Assembly (NCBI GenBank): GCA_004335835.1
Contig: RWJK01001652.1
Coordinates: 1 to 64,000, forward strand
Reading direction: 5' to 3'
Source: Scenedesmus sp. ARA3
Taxonomy: Eukaryota > Chlorophyta > Chlorophyceae > Sphaeropleales > Scenedesmaceae
DNA length: 64,000 nucleotides
Positions 33,553 through 45,349 of this stretch are shown here, piece by piece (within the stretch, counting starts at the first letter, position 1; every line of letters begins with the position of its first letter). The translations under genes and the position numbers were made by a program. The notes under the pieces were generated by a model. The model saw nothing but the letters and a program-made list of their open reading frames with translations. It was not told the origin of the DNA and made no database searches.

Positions 33553-36185
33553 CTACGTGCCAGCCAGCAGCTGCTCAACTGACGCCAGCGCATCCTTTGC
33601 AGCTTTCAGCAGCTCCTTCCTGCTGCTGCCGCGGTCCAACTTATTGCGTCTCAGACCTTCCACTATTGCAGTCAATGCAGCTGCCAGCTGCTGCGCGTGA
33701 CTTGAGCTGCTGCTGCTGCCGCTACGGGTGGCACCCATTACGGCGACCAATGCTGCTGCTGTTGGTGTGATCGGTGCACGATGCGAGCCATTCGCATGGC
33801 CTCTGCTGCTGCTACTGCTGCTGTTGTTCTTGTTGCTGTTGCCAGTGGTTGCAAGCCCAGTCATATCCAGCAGCAGCTGCGGCGCCGTCTTTGCAATGTC
33901 ACTTACAAGCTTGCATGCGCACAGCGACAGCTGCCTCTGTGTGATGGCAATGACTCCTGAGTGTTGTTCTGTCCTGCTCAGTAGCTCCACCAGCGCTGCA
34001 ACAACATCACGCCACGCGCTGCTGCAAGCTGCCGGCTGCACACCTGCTGCGCTGCAGCCTGCTGGCACAAGCGGCAGCAGGCAGCGGGCTAGCTGCAGTG
34101 CAGCTGCCTGCAGGTGTTGGCGCTTGAAGCGATCAAAGTTGCCAGCAGCATCACGTAGGTTGTCTGGGACTGCCGCCAGCATTCGCTCCCAGCTGCACGT
34201 GGAGTTTGCTGATGCCGCTGCCCCGTCCTGATTCTGCTGCTGCTGCTGGACCGCTGACGCAAACGACTGCAGCATCCACAGCGCAAGCGGCACGAGTGTC
34301 TCTAGGTGAGTCAGTGCAGGCAGCTCAATCTGTTTATCCCATGTAGGTTGGAAGCCGAGCTGGTTCAGGACTTTCATTGCTGTTGGCGTCGCAGTGACCA
34401 CCTGAGTCAGTCCCTCAATATGTGGCTGCAGCACTGCCACAATCAGCTGCAGCTGCTGAGGCAGCAGCGGCTTGCTGCAGTAGCTGCTCTGTAATGCCAG
34501 CGGCATGAACAGGGCTACTTGTGCCATTGCTGCTGTCTTCAAGTCACCACTCCAAGCCGGGTCGTCCCATCCCCTGCTTGCAGCATGCACGTTACTTTGA
34601 AAAGCCACCACAGCAGGGCCAGCACTGGCTGCAGCAGCTGCTGCTTGGGGCAGCTGCCGGGCCAGCTGCAATCAGGGACAGCAGCAAAGGAAAGCAGGGG
34701 AGGAAGATGTGAGAGCAGAATGGGGCAGTGCACAACCAGCAGTGGATTGCAGCTCATGCAACGCTGTTTTACTGGCAATTATTGACATGTATGCAGCGCC
34801 CTGTGACTAATGTACAGCACAACAAACCAAACCTGCAAGGAGGATTGGTTCTGTTCATCACGCTCACCGATGCATACAACCATGCACGCGGCTGCGCATG
34901 TCGCCCCTGCTGTGCAGCGCTCAGGCACACAGTACGGCACTATTCCTGTGACATTGTCACTCCCTGGCAACTACCAGACATATTTAATCAACACGACTGT
35001 AGCAACCGGGTCAAGTGTGTTGCTCACCTCTACTTCGAGTAGTTGCTGGCTGTTCACACGATCCAGCAGCATCGCCCATGCAGCACGCAGCGCCCTAGGT
35101 ACAGCATCCGCCATTGCGCCTGCCTGCTGCCTGGACTCCCGGCACCGCCTGTCACTGCCTGCAGCAATTGCAATGCTGCACCTGCTGCTGCTGACGTGGA
35201 TGACATGGATGTCACCTCCTATGGCAAAGTCAGGCTGCTGAATGGCCTGCATCAGGTCTGCTGCCAGCGGCACGAAAGCCTCAAAACAGCTTCGTGCCAG
35301 CCCGACAGTCGTTGCTGCAAGATAGCCGATCATGTTGATCACATGCAGCTGGACTGCTGGTGCGGCAAAGTCGGATAGAGCTGCCTGCAGGGCTGCTGTC
35401 ACTTGCTGGCTGCTGAAGAAATGCTCAAGGCTGGAAACAGCAGCACTGGGCAGTGCTGTATGTGCTGCAGTCGCAACTTCCAGCAGGAGCCGCCACAGCT
35501 CCTGCTGGCGCAATGACAGCGGCGGCGGCTCTGCAGGCATTGCTGCATGTTCCTGCAAGCTGATGAGCTGCTGCTGCAGCTGCTCCAGCAGTGGTGGCAT
35601 AGCGTTCGCAACCCAGCTGCGTGCGACTGCGCCTGCAGACCTACTGTTTGACTGCTGCTGCAGCGACCGCAGCATGTCGGCAGCCGGCAGGCCTCTGCGA
35701 AGGACAAGAACTGTCAAGGATGCAGCTGCCCTGCCTGCTGCTGTGCTGCTGCCTGCTGCTGACAGTATCTTTGACTGGTCGGTTGGGTCTGCCCACAGGG
35801 CAGCCAACTGCGGTGCTGCTGATGCTGCAGCCAGCCTCGTGATGCACTCGAGCAGGGCCGCGGCAGCTGAGCCGCAGTGGTCAACGTTCGGCAATAGTTT
35901 GACCAGCGTCTGCAGGGCTCCTGCCTGGATAACCGCCTGCAACTGCTGCTGCTGCTCTGGGGTTTGCTTGCTGGTAGAGCCGGCCAGCCAAACCAGCAGC
36001 ACCACGTTGCTTTGCGACTGCTTCAGTAGCTCAGACTTGAATAGTATTGTCAGTGCGTGCTGGGCCGGCACGGAGAATCGGCTGCCGAGGAGCAAAGCGT
36101 TGTGCAGGTCGAGCAGCATTATGGTGGGCTGTTCAAGGGAGTGAATAGTATTAGTTGGCATACTGAAACTAAGTTGGCGGTACAT
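33553..36185 (-). CDS. alpha-helical repeat (ARM/HEAT-like) protein, unknown
   Basis: Two exons on the minus strand: 36185-35028 and 34665-33553 (stop TAG), joined in phase 0 by an intron with donor GAG|GTGAGC and acceptor TTGCAG|CTG. Length is 756 residues from the ATG at 36185, or 748 from the ATG at 36161, which begins MPTNTIHSLEQ. The sequence is almost wholly alpha-helical with repeated Leu/Ala-rich helix pairs (ALQTLVKLLPN, AAAALLECITRLAAAS), an armadillo/HEAT look. No enzyme motif is visible and Trp and Cys are sparse. Such proteins usually scaffold other proteins. A transport, ciliary or tubulin-related role cannot be told from sequence alone. It shares a short upstream region with the plus-strand gene at 36432. 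Confidence 0.75.
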
Positions 36186-36431
36186 ACAGGTGAAGGCATG
36201 CCGGTGCCGGTGAAATGACCGTTGCTGAGGGTGCAAGCGTATTAGTGCTTGTTATATCATGCGATTGCCTGCTGCGGCAGGCAGCGCGCCTCAGTTTGAC
36301 ATCTTTCAACCTTTCAGACCCGATCAAGCAGTCACCATCGCCGATAGCATCAGATCACCGCATTTTCTGTTTTGTTGAGCGCTGTTCGACATTTGAATTT
36401 TTCGAGCCCTTGTCAGCCCATCATCAACAAG
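36186..36431. promoter_or_regulatory. short divergent promoter region
   Basis: Only 246 bases separate the minus-strand ATG at 36185 from the plus-strand ATG at 36432. The two genes are likely to share this promoter. No clear TATA box or known motif is seen. Confidence 0.45.
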
Positions 36432-37348
36432 ATGCCGGGTGAGTGTCATGGTATCAGCCAAAGCTGATGTTATGCCTGCCACTCTGAAAGTACGTGCAGC
36501 TTCCCATCCCCGGGTGTGCTGCGCAGCACAGCAGCATGCTTCAACAGCTGGCACGCCCAGCTCCTGCAAATGTTCATGCACTTGGCTTTAAAGCATGGCA
36601 GGGGCATTGTAGAGCATGCATTGATAGCAAAGTGCCTATCAACTCAGCCACACAGGCGCCCTGCAGGCTTTGCCTCACATGACGTGTAGTGTGACATGTC
36701 CTGCTGCGCAGATGCGCCCCTGCTCCAGCACATGAACATCTGAGAATGGCGACTGACAACCACAGCTGCCGTGTACCTTAATGCACACATGGCTGTACCT
36801 GCACAGGCACAAAGCGCAAGGCGCAGGAGGCTGCCAGCAGCGCAGCTGCAGCAGCAGGCAGCGGCAACGTCCTGTACCTGATCCAGTGCAGCCGCAGCTC
36901 ATGCGTTGAGGAGTATGATGAAGACCTGTACGTTGACTGCCACGGGGAGGAGAACGATGCAGTGGAGCACATGGTGCGTGACGCCCTCAGGAAGCTTGAT
37001 GGCACATGGCTGTTCAATGCAACAGCACCAGGCAGCAAGCAGCAGCAAAGTAGCAGCGGTATCGCGCTGTTCAGCACGCTGGAGGCAGCCAATGAGCTGG
37101 CAGGCCAGCTGTTCAAGGAGATGCTGGCAAACCCTCCTTTTGATGGAGAGGCAGATGATGATGATGAGGAGGAGGAGGAGGAAGAAGAGGCAGAGAAGCC
37201 AAAGCTATCCAAGAAGAAAGCAGCTGATGGGCGGGTCAAGTGGGAGGCGACGCTGCGGTACAACTATGACCCTCTCACTGCAGGGCAGCTGAAGAACGTG
37301 GTGGAGAGCACACTGGTGGTCAAGGTGGTGCCAGCAACTGTCTGCTGA
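36432..37348 (+). CDS. unknown acidic protein, tandem paralog 1
   Basis: Two exons: 36432-36438 (only ATGCCGG) and 36807-37348, joined in phase 1 by an intron with a perfect GTGAGT donor. Product is 182 residues, starting MPGTKRKAQE. The Ala-rich start is followed by a conserved core: LYLIQCSRSSCVEEYDED, then an amphipathic helix VRDALRKLDGTW, then LFSTLEAANELAGQLFKEML(A)NPPFDGE, an Asp/Glu run (about 25 residues), and a C-terminal half ending VESTLVVKVVPATVC. The paralog at 38.4-39.4 kb shares every block and the same C-terminal Cys. No family was recognised. The KRK cluster near the N-terminus could be a nuclear signal. The 7-base first exon is supported by an equivalent one in the paralog. 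Confidence 0.75.
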
Positions 37349-37594
37349 GGGGCGGTTGCTGCTACCTGCAACTGTTGCAGAGTAACGTGTCTGAGTCATG
37401 GTGTGCATGAGTGCCAGTATCAGCACAGAGCACTCCTCTGCACATCCTCTTGCCTGGCTGCGCGGCCCGCACTGCGGCAGAGGCTGTGTGTTGTGCCACT
37501 GGCAGTCCTTGCAGCTGCAACGGTGTTGACACCAAGCAGCCTCGAAATGAGCCACGTATGAGTACGCATTATGCTGCATCGTGCATCTGCAATT

Positions 37595-37599
37595 TGTAA
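37595..37599 (+). terminator. putative TGTAA poly(A) signal of paralog 1
   Basis: TGTAA lies about 250 bases after the stop codon at 37346-37348. Confidence 0.4.
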
Positions 37600-38413
37600 T
37601 GTCTGCAAGTCATAATACACTTGTCCCAGGTGTGCCACACCGCTGATGCGGCACCAGATTTGAGGTTTGGCTGCTTGAATCAACGCCCTGATTGCTGTAG
37701 AACCCTGCCTGGTCATCTGGTGTGGCAACGCACTGCGTGGCACTTGTTCGGGCCGCAGAACCCAACATTGGAGTGGCTCGCACACAAGATTGGCGCACAA
37801 TGTGCAAGGGGCATCGATGTGTTGATATCGGTGTTTTTGGTATTATCATCATGATGTTGCACGCTTCAAGCGTTGGCCTACTAGGGCCCGCCATGCACTG
37901 CTTGCTGCAACTTCCAGTCCAAGCCATCCAGAACCCTGTATAACTTGCACGTCGCAGCAGCCAGTCGCACATCAACATGTTTCAGTAGCAGATCCAGGTG
38001 GTGCCGGGGTACAACTCAGTGGTACTCCCCAAGTTGGGGAGAGTGTGCACTGCTGTGGCTGTCTCTATGGCTGCAGAGGGAATCTGCAGCAGGTGTGCAT
38101 GCGATTCATCTGTGTCTTCCGTGTCTCTATGCTTTGAAATCTTGCTGTGTGCCCTATTTGTGTTGTCATGTTTTTGCAGTGCTGGACCCTGGTGCTGGAC
38201 ATGGGGCCTTCCCATTGCACACCCTGCAAGTTGGCCCCAGTCTGCACTGGAAGCTAGCCGTGACAACACAAGCAAACACTGCCCGGATTCTTTTCCTCGA
38301 TCAAAAGCACTGATACTCAAATCGTTCATCTCTGCCAAGCCCGGTGTTGTGTTGTTCAGTGCTGCTCGGCAACCAAACACGTCTGCGGTCTTTCTAGCCT
38401 ACCTTCAAAAGCA
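37600..38413. other. spacer between tandem paralogs, no gene seen
   Basis: No exon-like frame or repeat is evident between the two paralogs. Confidence 0.4.
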
Positions 38414-39032
38414 ATGAAGGGTAGGTTGCTTTTCAGGAAGTTAATATGATGTGCAGGCTCACTTTTCGGGCAGTGTGGTGCGCAGCATGCACCGCATGAG
38501 CACCTGGGCTGGCGGGTCCAGCTGCTGCACCTCTTCTTGAGCTGCTGCCGTTTCTCCCACTGTAGAAATTTAGTACATATTAGGCAGATTCGGCAGCGGG
38601 CAGCAACTCAGCCACGCATGCTACACTTGACCTGTGCAGCTCGTGTCAGAGTGTGCTGCACATCAAGCTGAAATGTGCCACCATATGCAACTTCTGCTGC
38701 AGCATCTGGATGCATCAACTCAAACCCTCACAATCTGCTCCTTGCTGCCTTTGTGTACGATGGATGCATACTCAGGGACAAGCAAAGGCACCAAGCGCAA
38801 GGCACAGGGGGATGCCAGCACTGCCGCTGCTGCAGCAGGCAGCGGCGATGCCTTCTACCTCATTCTGTGCAGCCGCAGCTCGTGCGTTGAGCAGTTTGAC
38901 GAAAACTTCACAATGGGTCACTACGAGGACGAGCTGGAAGAAGACAAAAGGGAGGTGCGTGATGCCGTCAAGCCGTTTGATGGCACATGGATGCACGGCA
39001 TGCCAGTGCCAGGCAGCCAGCAGCAGAAGGCT

Positions 39033-39083
<51 letters not shown>

Positions 39084-39401
39084 GACTGCAGCATTCAGCT
39101 GTTCAAGAGCCTGGAGGCAGCCAACCAGCAGGCAGGCGAGCTGTATAAGGCGCTGCTGGCAAGCACTCCATTTGATGGGGAGGCAGCTGACATCCCAAAG
39201 AAGCAGCCACAGTTCTCCTGGCAAGCAAAGCAGCCCAAGCAGCCACAGTCACTTGAGACGACCACAGCTGATGGGCGGTGCAAGTGGGTGCGGCAGCAGA
39301 GGTACTACTTTGACCATGAGCGCAGCACAGGGGAAAGAGAATGGCAGCATGTAGTGGCCAGCACGCTGACGGTTGAGGTTCTGCCAGCGAGCGTCTGCTG
39401 A
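38414..39401 (+). CDS. unknown acidic protein, tandem paralog 2
   Basis: Preferred model: exon 1 38414-38420 (ATGAAGG) and exon 2 38788-39401, joined in phase 1 as in paralog 1, giving 206 residues starting MKGTKRKAQ. An alternative is a single exon from the in-frame ATG at 38760 (213 residues, MDAYSGTSKGTKRKA). Shared blocks with paralog 1 are FYLILCSRSSCVEQFDEN, KPFDGTWMHG, SLEAANQQAGELYKALLASTPFDGE and VASTLTVEVLPASVC. It differs by a run of about 21 Ser (AGC repeat, 39021-39081) and a Lys/Gln/Pro linker in place of the acidic run. The pair is a local tandem duplication that has since diverged. Function is unknown. Confidence 0.7.
38459..38561 (-). pseudogene. orphan terminal-exon-like fragment on the opposite strand
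   Basis: The minus strand has a TTTCTACAG acceptor followed by 33 codons that read like real protein (GETAAAQEEVQQLDPPAQV, then LMRCMLRTTLPEK) and a TGA. It lies inside the proposed intron 1 of paralog 2. No further exon of such a gene was found nearby. It may be a duplicated terminal exon from another locus. The final AAAA|GTGAGC could also act as a donor. Confidence 0.35.
39021..39081 (+). repeat. (AGC)n microsatellite coding for a Ser run
   Basis: About 20 AGC units lie within exon 2 of paralog 2. Paralog 1 has only a short Gln/Ser stretch here, so the run is a recent expansion. Confidence 0.95.
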
Positions 39402-40477
39402 TGGCCTGTTGCTGGAGCTGCCTGCACTAATTGCAGCGCAAATCTGTCTGCGCCGTTGATGTGCATGGTTTCCAGTATAAGCGTCAAGCATGACCCTGGC
39501 ATACGGTTTCAGTAGCTTGGCTCCTGCGCTGTTGTGCCTGCAAGAGCTTGCAGGTCAGCCATGAGGCCCCTCAGATCAGGGCATCATCCGCCTCAAGGCG
39601 GCCCTAGTGCACTGACTCAAGGGTCGCATGGGTGACACCGGGTGACACAACACCTGCGGGGCCTCCCAGAGCTGATGCAGGCACAGCACGGTCGGTGGTG
39701 TGTTCGTTGCTGCGCATGTTGCGCGCTGGTGTATAAATTTAGGCCGCAGATTGTACGCATATGGCACCAGAGGACCCAGTGGTGGCCGACACCTGGCAGC
39801 TGTTTGTTTTGCTGCGTTCTTGGAGCAACGTTAAGGCGCAGCATCCCCATGAGCCTTGTCTGGCTCCTTACTGGGTGGGCCTGTGGCACTACTTTGGTGA
39901 CTGGCAACTGGCATCCGCCGGCACTGTGGTGCGACTGTGCCTAGGCGCCGTACATGCAGTGTTGGGCCGCAGTGCCCGCAGGTCCTCCAGGGCCTGTAGG
40001 TCACATCGCCTGCAAGTGTGCCTGCAGCGAGTACGCGGTGTGTTGACATAGACGCCACATCATGAATGCAGCATGCAGGCGTAGCTGAGTGCGGTGCTGT
40101 GTAAAAGGACGATACTGAACATGGCAAAAGCATGTGCGCCGAACCACTTGCTGCAAAGGTGACACCTTGCCTGCTAGCAGTCACGAACAGACACACTGTG
40201 TCAGCAGGACAGCGCTAGCATGGCCACTGCCCAGACGTGCGCTGCAACACTGCTGCCATATACGGCAAGGCGTGGCCACCAGTAGAGCAGCTAGCCTAAT
40301 AGGGCCACAGCAGTGCTCGGCTGCACGAAGCGTTCCAAACCTCGCCCAATGGATGCCTTGGGGACTCGAAGTGCTACCTTGAGACAATGATTACATGCCA
40401 GTATACCTGTGTGCAGCCACGGTGCTTTTCCCAGCGCCTTGCACACAGGCTGTAAAACTTTGTCCTTTTTGTCCTGT
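39402..40477. other. convergent intergenic region with one weak open frame
   Basis: A 96-codon plus-strand frame from ATG at 39761 (MAPEDPVVADTWQLFVLL) has a TATAAATT about 30 bases upstream but no recognisable similarity. I leave it uncalled. The rest is the 3' flanks of paralog 2 and the ankyrin gene. Confidence 0.35.
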
Positions 40478-40482
40478 TTACA
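40478..40482 (-). terminator. putative TGTAA poly(A) signal of the ankyrin gene
   Basis: The minus strand reads TGTAA about 190 bases after the stop codon at 40672-40674. Confidence 0.4.
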
Positions 40483-40671
40483 GGCTGCGCTGCAAGCTGC
40501 ACCACATGGCAGTCGTGCCACTGGCCTCTGCAGCGGCTCTAGCTACAATATGGCAAGGCATGCCCAGACTCAACCACAAACCCCCGACAACAGGATCAAT
40601 CATAGGTGGATATGAAGCAAAGGGTCTACTGCCAGTACTAGTACTGCCAGTGGCAGTCATTGGCAGTGTCC

Positions 40672-41075
40672 TCAAGGAGCAGGCCAGGCAGCCTGCACAG
40701 CAGCGCCTGTCGCCCTGGCCTGCGGCGTGCAGCCGCGCTTGTCCTGCAAGCTGCAGGCGCGCGGGCCAGCAGCAAGCAGCGCCGCCACCACGGCTGCGTG
40801 GCCCTGCGCTGCTGCCTTGTGCAGGGGCGCCTCACCGTCTGCATCTTGCAGCAGCGGGTCTGCGCCTGCAGCCAGCCTGCAGCAGCAGCGGCAAGGGTGG
40901 CAGCAGCATGGTGAGGCATGTACAGGAACGTATGTACACAAACCATGTGTGGCTGAGCTGCAACCGTGTCATGGAACCCACCACATCTCAGGCTACTGCC
41001 GCCGCAGTCGCTGCCTCACTACACTGCCCACGTGTTCGTGACATCACAAGACATTCACAGGTTATTGTCCACCAT

Positions 41076-41110
<35 letters not shown>

Positions 41111-42084
41111 AGGATGATGAAGGCTTGCTGCAGCTGACAGCAACCTCCTGGCAGCTGCGCAGCCGCCACTCACAGTGCGTTCACCACCTCTGCATGTCCG
41201 GTGTGTGCTGCCCTGTGCAGTGCAGTGGCCCTGCCTGAGCGCGTGGCGGCATCAACAGCAGCACCTGCAGCCAGCACCACAGGCACGTGACAGTGCAGCA
41301 GCCTTGTAGAAAGGCTTGTAAACTGCAACAGCATGAGCCTTGTCACCAACACAGCTGAGCTTGTCAGCTCTTCATGTCTGTAGTGTGAATGCAGTTGCAC
41401 AGGTGTGGCACAGCCTGCTTGCTTTGCTGTGGCATGCGACACAGCGCAGCTACTCAGCAGGCTGGCATCAATCCAACCGCCGACGTCAGAGTGAAGTGGT
41501 AGCTGTTTGGCTGCAACGGCTGTGCACCACCCACCGTGCTTCAGAAGCAGCTGCACCGCCTTGATCTGCCCTGCCCTGGCCGCATAGTGCAGCGGCGTGT
41601 ATCCGCTGGTGCCTGTGTGGCGCAGCGTACCATACCATGTTACATGCCTCAGACTTGATTGAGGTGAGATGCCGGCACGGCAGTGTCCAGGCAGGCAGGA
41701 TACGCATGCTGACATATCTGGAAGCTGCAGGGCGTTTCAAATGCTGAGATGGGGTGCTGTGTGTGGCTGATGAGGGTGGCATGTGTCATCCAAGGTACCC
41801 TCAGGGCCTGCAGGTGCTGTGCTACTTAGCTACAGCTGGTTCATCTGCACTGCAGTCGTTGCACAAATTTGAAGTGCTGATATCGTCACACCTGTGCCAC
41901 CGTCCCAGTTGATTGCCTCTGGCCTGTTGCGCAGGATACGTGCTAGCTTGTCTAGCTGGCCCAGCTGTGCAGCATGGCAGGCGCTTCTGACAAACTCTAG
42001 CTCGTCTAGGCTCTGGGCTGCAGCTCCTGGCTTGGAGTAGCACTGACACTCAGCAGCGTCGTGATCGCAGTTGAGCTGAAACAT
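40672..42084 (-). CDS. ANKRD39: ankyrin-repeat protein, ANKRD39-like
   Basis: Four exons on the minus strand: 42084-41892, 41612-41535, 41264-41174, 40876-40672. Phases agree and the product is 188 residues (human ANKRD39 has 183). After a His/Cys-bearing start (CDHDAAECQCYS), LDELEFVRSACHAAQLGQLDKL matches the family's [20 protein letters not shown]. Three ankyrin repeats follow: SGYTPLHYAARAGQIKAVQLLL, ATALHRAAHTGHAEVVNALL and GEAPLHKAAAQGHAAVVAALL, then a C-terminal tail with DKRG. ANKRD39 is a small conserved eukaryotic protein of poorly known function; ankyrin repeats bind other proteins. The ATG at 42084 is the likely start, but an upstream exon cannot be ruled out because a TTTCAG acceptor-like site follows it directly. 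It is divergent to the HisHF gene. Confidence 0.82.
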
Positions 42085-42507
42085 GCACAGGCAGAGAGGT
42101 GCATGCAGCGAGGTGACACCAGCAGCAGTAGCAGTGGGGGAGCAGTAGCAGCAGCAGCAGTGGCAGCAGCAGCACCAACAGCAAGTGGTGCTCACACGTA
42201 TCGGGTGAGACGTTGCAGCTGCAGTACTCAAGAACAAACGCAACCAGCACACATCACACAGCACTGTAAGGCTGCTTGAAAGGTGAAAACCTTTTGGTGG
42301 AAGGTGTTACAACCGTGGACGATGACGACCCGATGAGTGTTCCATCTGACTGCACGAACGCATCGGCAGTTCAAAGAGCTCACCATTAGCACGTTACAAG
42401 TCTGCAGGAGGCCCTTGGCGGCCGGACACGTGCAGTTGATAAGCACTTGGTGTGCTGCGTTTGACGTTAAGTGGCCACGAAAGATACTGAAGTAGATCCA
42501 AAACACA
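42085..42507. promoter_or_regulatory. divergent promoter region between ankyrin and HisHF genes
   Basis: This 423-base interval lies between the ATG at 42084 (-) and the ATG at 42508 (+). It includes a short CAG-rich stretch (42120-42180) and no gene. Promoter role is inferred from layout. Confidence 0.4.
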
Positions 42508-45314
42508 ATGAGACGATCGCAGTGCTTAAGCCAGAAGGCCAGCAGCAGCAGCAGTAGCAGTTGCCTGGCACCCAGCAAACCCTCCCGGCAGCGCTGCGTG
42601 TCTGCACGTGCAGCAGCCAAGGAGGTCACACTGCTCGATTATGGAGCGGGCAATGTGCGCAGCGTGCGCAACGCCATCAAGAAGCTGGGCTACAGCATCA
42701 AGGATGTGAGCAGCCTGCTGCATCAGGCTGACGGCAGCAGCAGCAGGTGTTGCAGCAGCAGCATTCATGACACAACTTGCCTGTAGATGTGTACAAGAGC
42801 AGTAGCTGTGATGGGTTGCTGAGCGCGCTTGCATGTGCCTGGTCCTTGCAGTTGTTGCGCTGGCTGTATTGCATGCATGGTCATCAAGTCTGTGAAGCAT
42901 GTGTCAGCATCTTCCTGCTCTGAACTCTGTTGTTGCATGCACGCCGGTGAGACAATTTGTTTTGCTACCCTACAGCTGTTGTCTCCAACTTCATCACATA
43001 CATGCAGGTCTCCAAGCCCTCAGACATCGCAGCAGCAGACAAGCTCATCTTCCCGGGCGTGGGCGCCTTTGGCCAGGCCATGGACGTGCTGCAGCAGAAA
43101 GACTACGTGCAGCCGCTGGTGGACTACATCCAGGTGTGAGGGGCGGCAGCAGCAGCAGCGGCAACGGCAGTGGCAGCAGCGGCAGCGGCAACGTCACCTG
43201 TACGTGCATCTTCCGTCAACTATCAACAGCTTGACATCAAGCATGGAAGAGCTCCACGAAGCTGCTGCACGGCAGGCAGGGCTGCAGCAACAGCCATGGC
43301 AGCCTGGTGACAGCTGTGTGTGCTGCAGCCGTGCACCAGTGGGCGCTTTGCAGCAGCACTCGTGCTGATGCACTGCGGCAGCGTCTGGCATGGCAGCAGC
43401 AACATGCGGGCGTACATGCTGCAGGGCTTGCTGCGCTGGAAGCACCTGTTTGCATCTGCATTAGTTCCCTTGCAGTTGGTCGCCTTGCAGTGGATGTTTG
43501 GTGCCTGCAGGCCTTGCAAACTCTGGCCAGCCCTTCATGTGATAGCAGTCCTCCTGAGTTTGCAGCTGCCCCTGCTGTGCTGCCTTGGCCGCCGTCTATC
43601 TGCTGTCTGCCATGCAGTCCGGCAAGCCGTTCTTCGGCATCTGCCTGGGCATGCAGCTGCTGTTTGAGGGCAGCACAGAATCAGGCGGCAGGGAGGGCCT
43701 GGGGCTCATCGCGGGCACTGTGGACCACTTCGACACCAGCAGGTGACTCATCAGTACTGCAGGAACAATGCACTGACGGCTCAGGCTGTGTAATGTTTGG
43801 TTGGACAGCTGCTGGCGTGGCGTGAGGCAGCTGGGATATGCAGCTGGTTGCTGTTGGCACGTCAGATATGCAACACTGGCCTGCTTTGGTTGGCGAGCAG
43901 CCAATCACTCTGCCTGACCGCTCATGCATACTGCCTATGCGATGTGCTGTGTGCTGTGCTGCCGCTGCTGGTGTCACTGCAGAGGCCTGCCGGTGCCTCA
44001 CATTGGCTGGAACACGCTGGATCAGCTGCGCGCCAGCGACCTGCTGGCGTCTGCTGCGCCCAGCGACAGGGTCTACTACGTGCACTCCTACAGGTGCGGT
44101 CCTGCATGATGGGGGAACGTCAAGAAGTGCAGCTGAATGGCAGTGATTGGCTGATGTTGGGCCCGGCTGCAGCAGCTGTGCTTGCAGAGCAGATGGTGTG
44201 TCTGAGCTTTGGCTTGGCCTTGCAGCGATTCGTGACTGCTGACAGGGGTGCAGTGCAGTTCAGCGTGTTTCTTTCTGTTCTGTCAAATCTGTAGCATACT
44301 GTTCATGATCGCTGGGCCACGCCGCAGGAGGCCAATGTAGATAGGGTGCTGCCCAATGCTGGCAAGCACACTGTCAACAACTGTCATCAACTGTGTCTTG
44401 GCGCATACCCCCATATGTTTGCAGGGCGATGCCGCAGGAGGCCAATGTTGACTGGGTGCTGGCCACCTCCTACTACGGCGAGGACTTTGTGGCAGCAGTC
44501 TGCAAGGGCAACGCCATGGCCACACAGTTCCACCCCGAAAAGTCCGGCACACTCGGCCTCAACATCCTGCGAGGCTTCCTGGAACCGGAATCAGCAGAGG
44601 CGCGCGCAGCAGCAGCAGATGCGAATGCGCGGCAGCTAGCGGGGCTGGCTGCGCCCGAGGGGCCTGACAGGGGGCTTGCGAAGCGCGTGATTGCGTGCCT
44701 GGATGTGCGCAGCAATGACAATGGGGACCTGGTTGTTACGAAGGGCGACCAGTATGATGTGCGTGAAAAGGAGGGCGAGCGGGACGTGCGCAACCTGGGC
44801 AAGCCAGTGGAGCTGGCTGCACGGTAGGTGGCGCTTCATATTGCTTTCTGGATATTTGTTTTGGGTGTGTTGCGTGGCGGTTTGAGCCTGCATGTTGTGT
44901 GTTGCTGTGCGCAACCTGGGCAAGCCAGTGGAGCTTGCTGCTAGGTGAGGATGTGTTGCAGGATTGGGTGGCAGGTGGTCTAAGTTTGATCTGTGGATGC
45001 TTGTGTTTGGCAGTACTGCTACTGCTCACACAGGGGCACAGGACGGGGAAGCTTGCTGCAGGAGTTTGCGCGTGAGCAAACTGTACTGCAGTCCTGCTAA
45101 TCGTTGCAGCGGCGGCGTTGCATGCGGCAGGCATGTGCCGCACGTGCTTGCTTGCCCTGCACCCTGCACAGTGTGCTTACGCCGCTGCCGCCGCCGCCGC
45201 TGCTGCTGCTGCTGCTGCTGCTGCGTGCAGGTACTTTGACGAGGTTGCTGACGAGGTGGCTTTCCTCAACATCACAGGGTTCAGGGACTGATGATCTGTA
45301 ACACTGCTGTGGCC

Positions 45315-45349
<35 letters not shown>

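Noticed and set aside
39761..40051. 96-codon plus-strand frame with an upstream TATAAATT
   Set aside because: No similarity, and the region is the 3' flank of two convergent genes; too weak to call.
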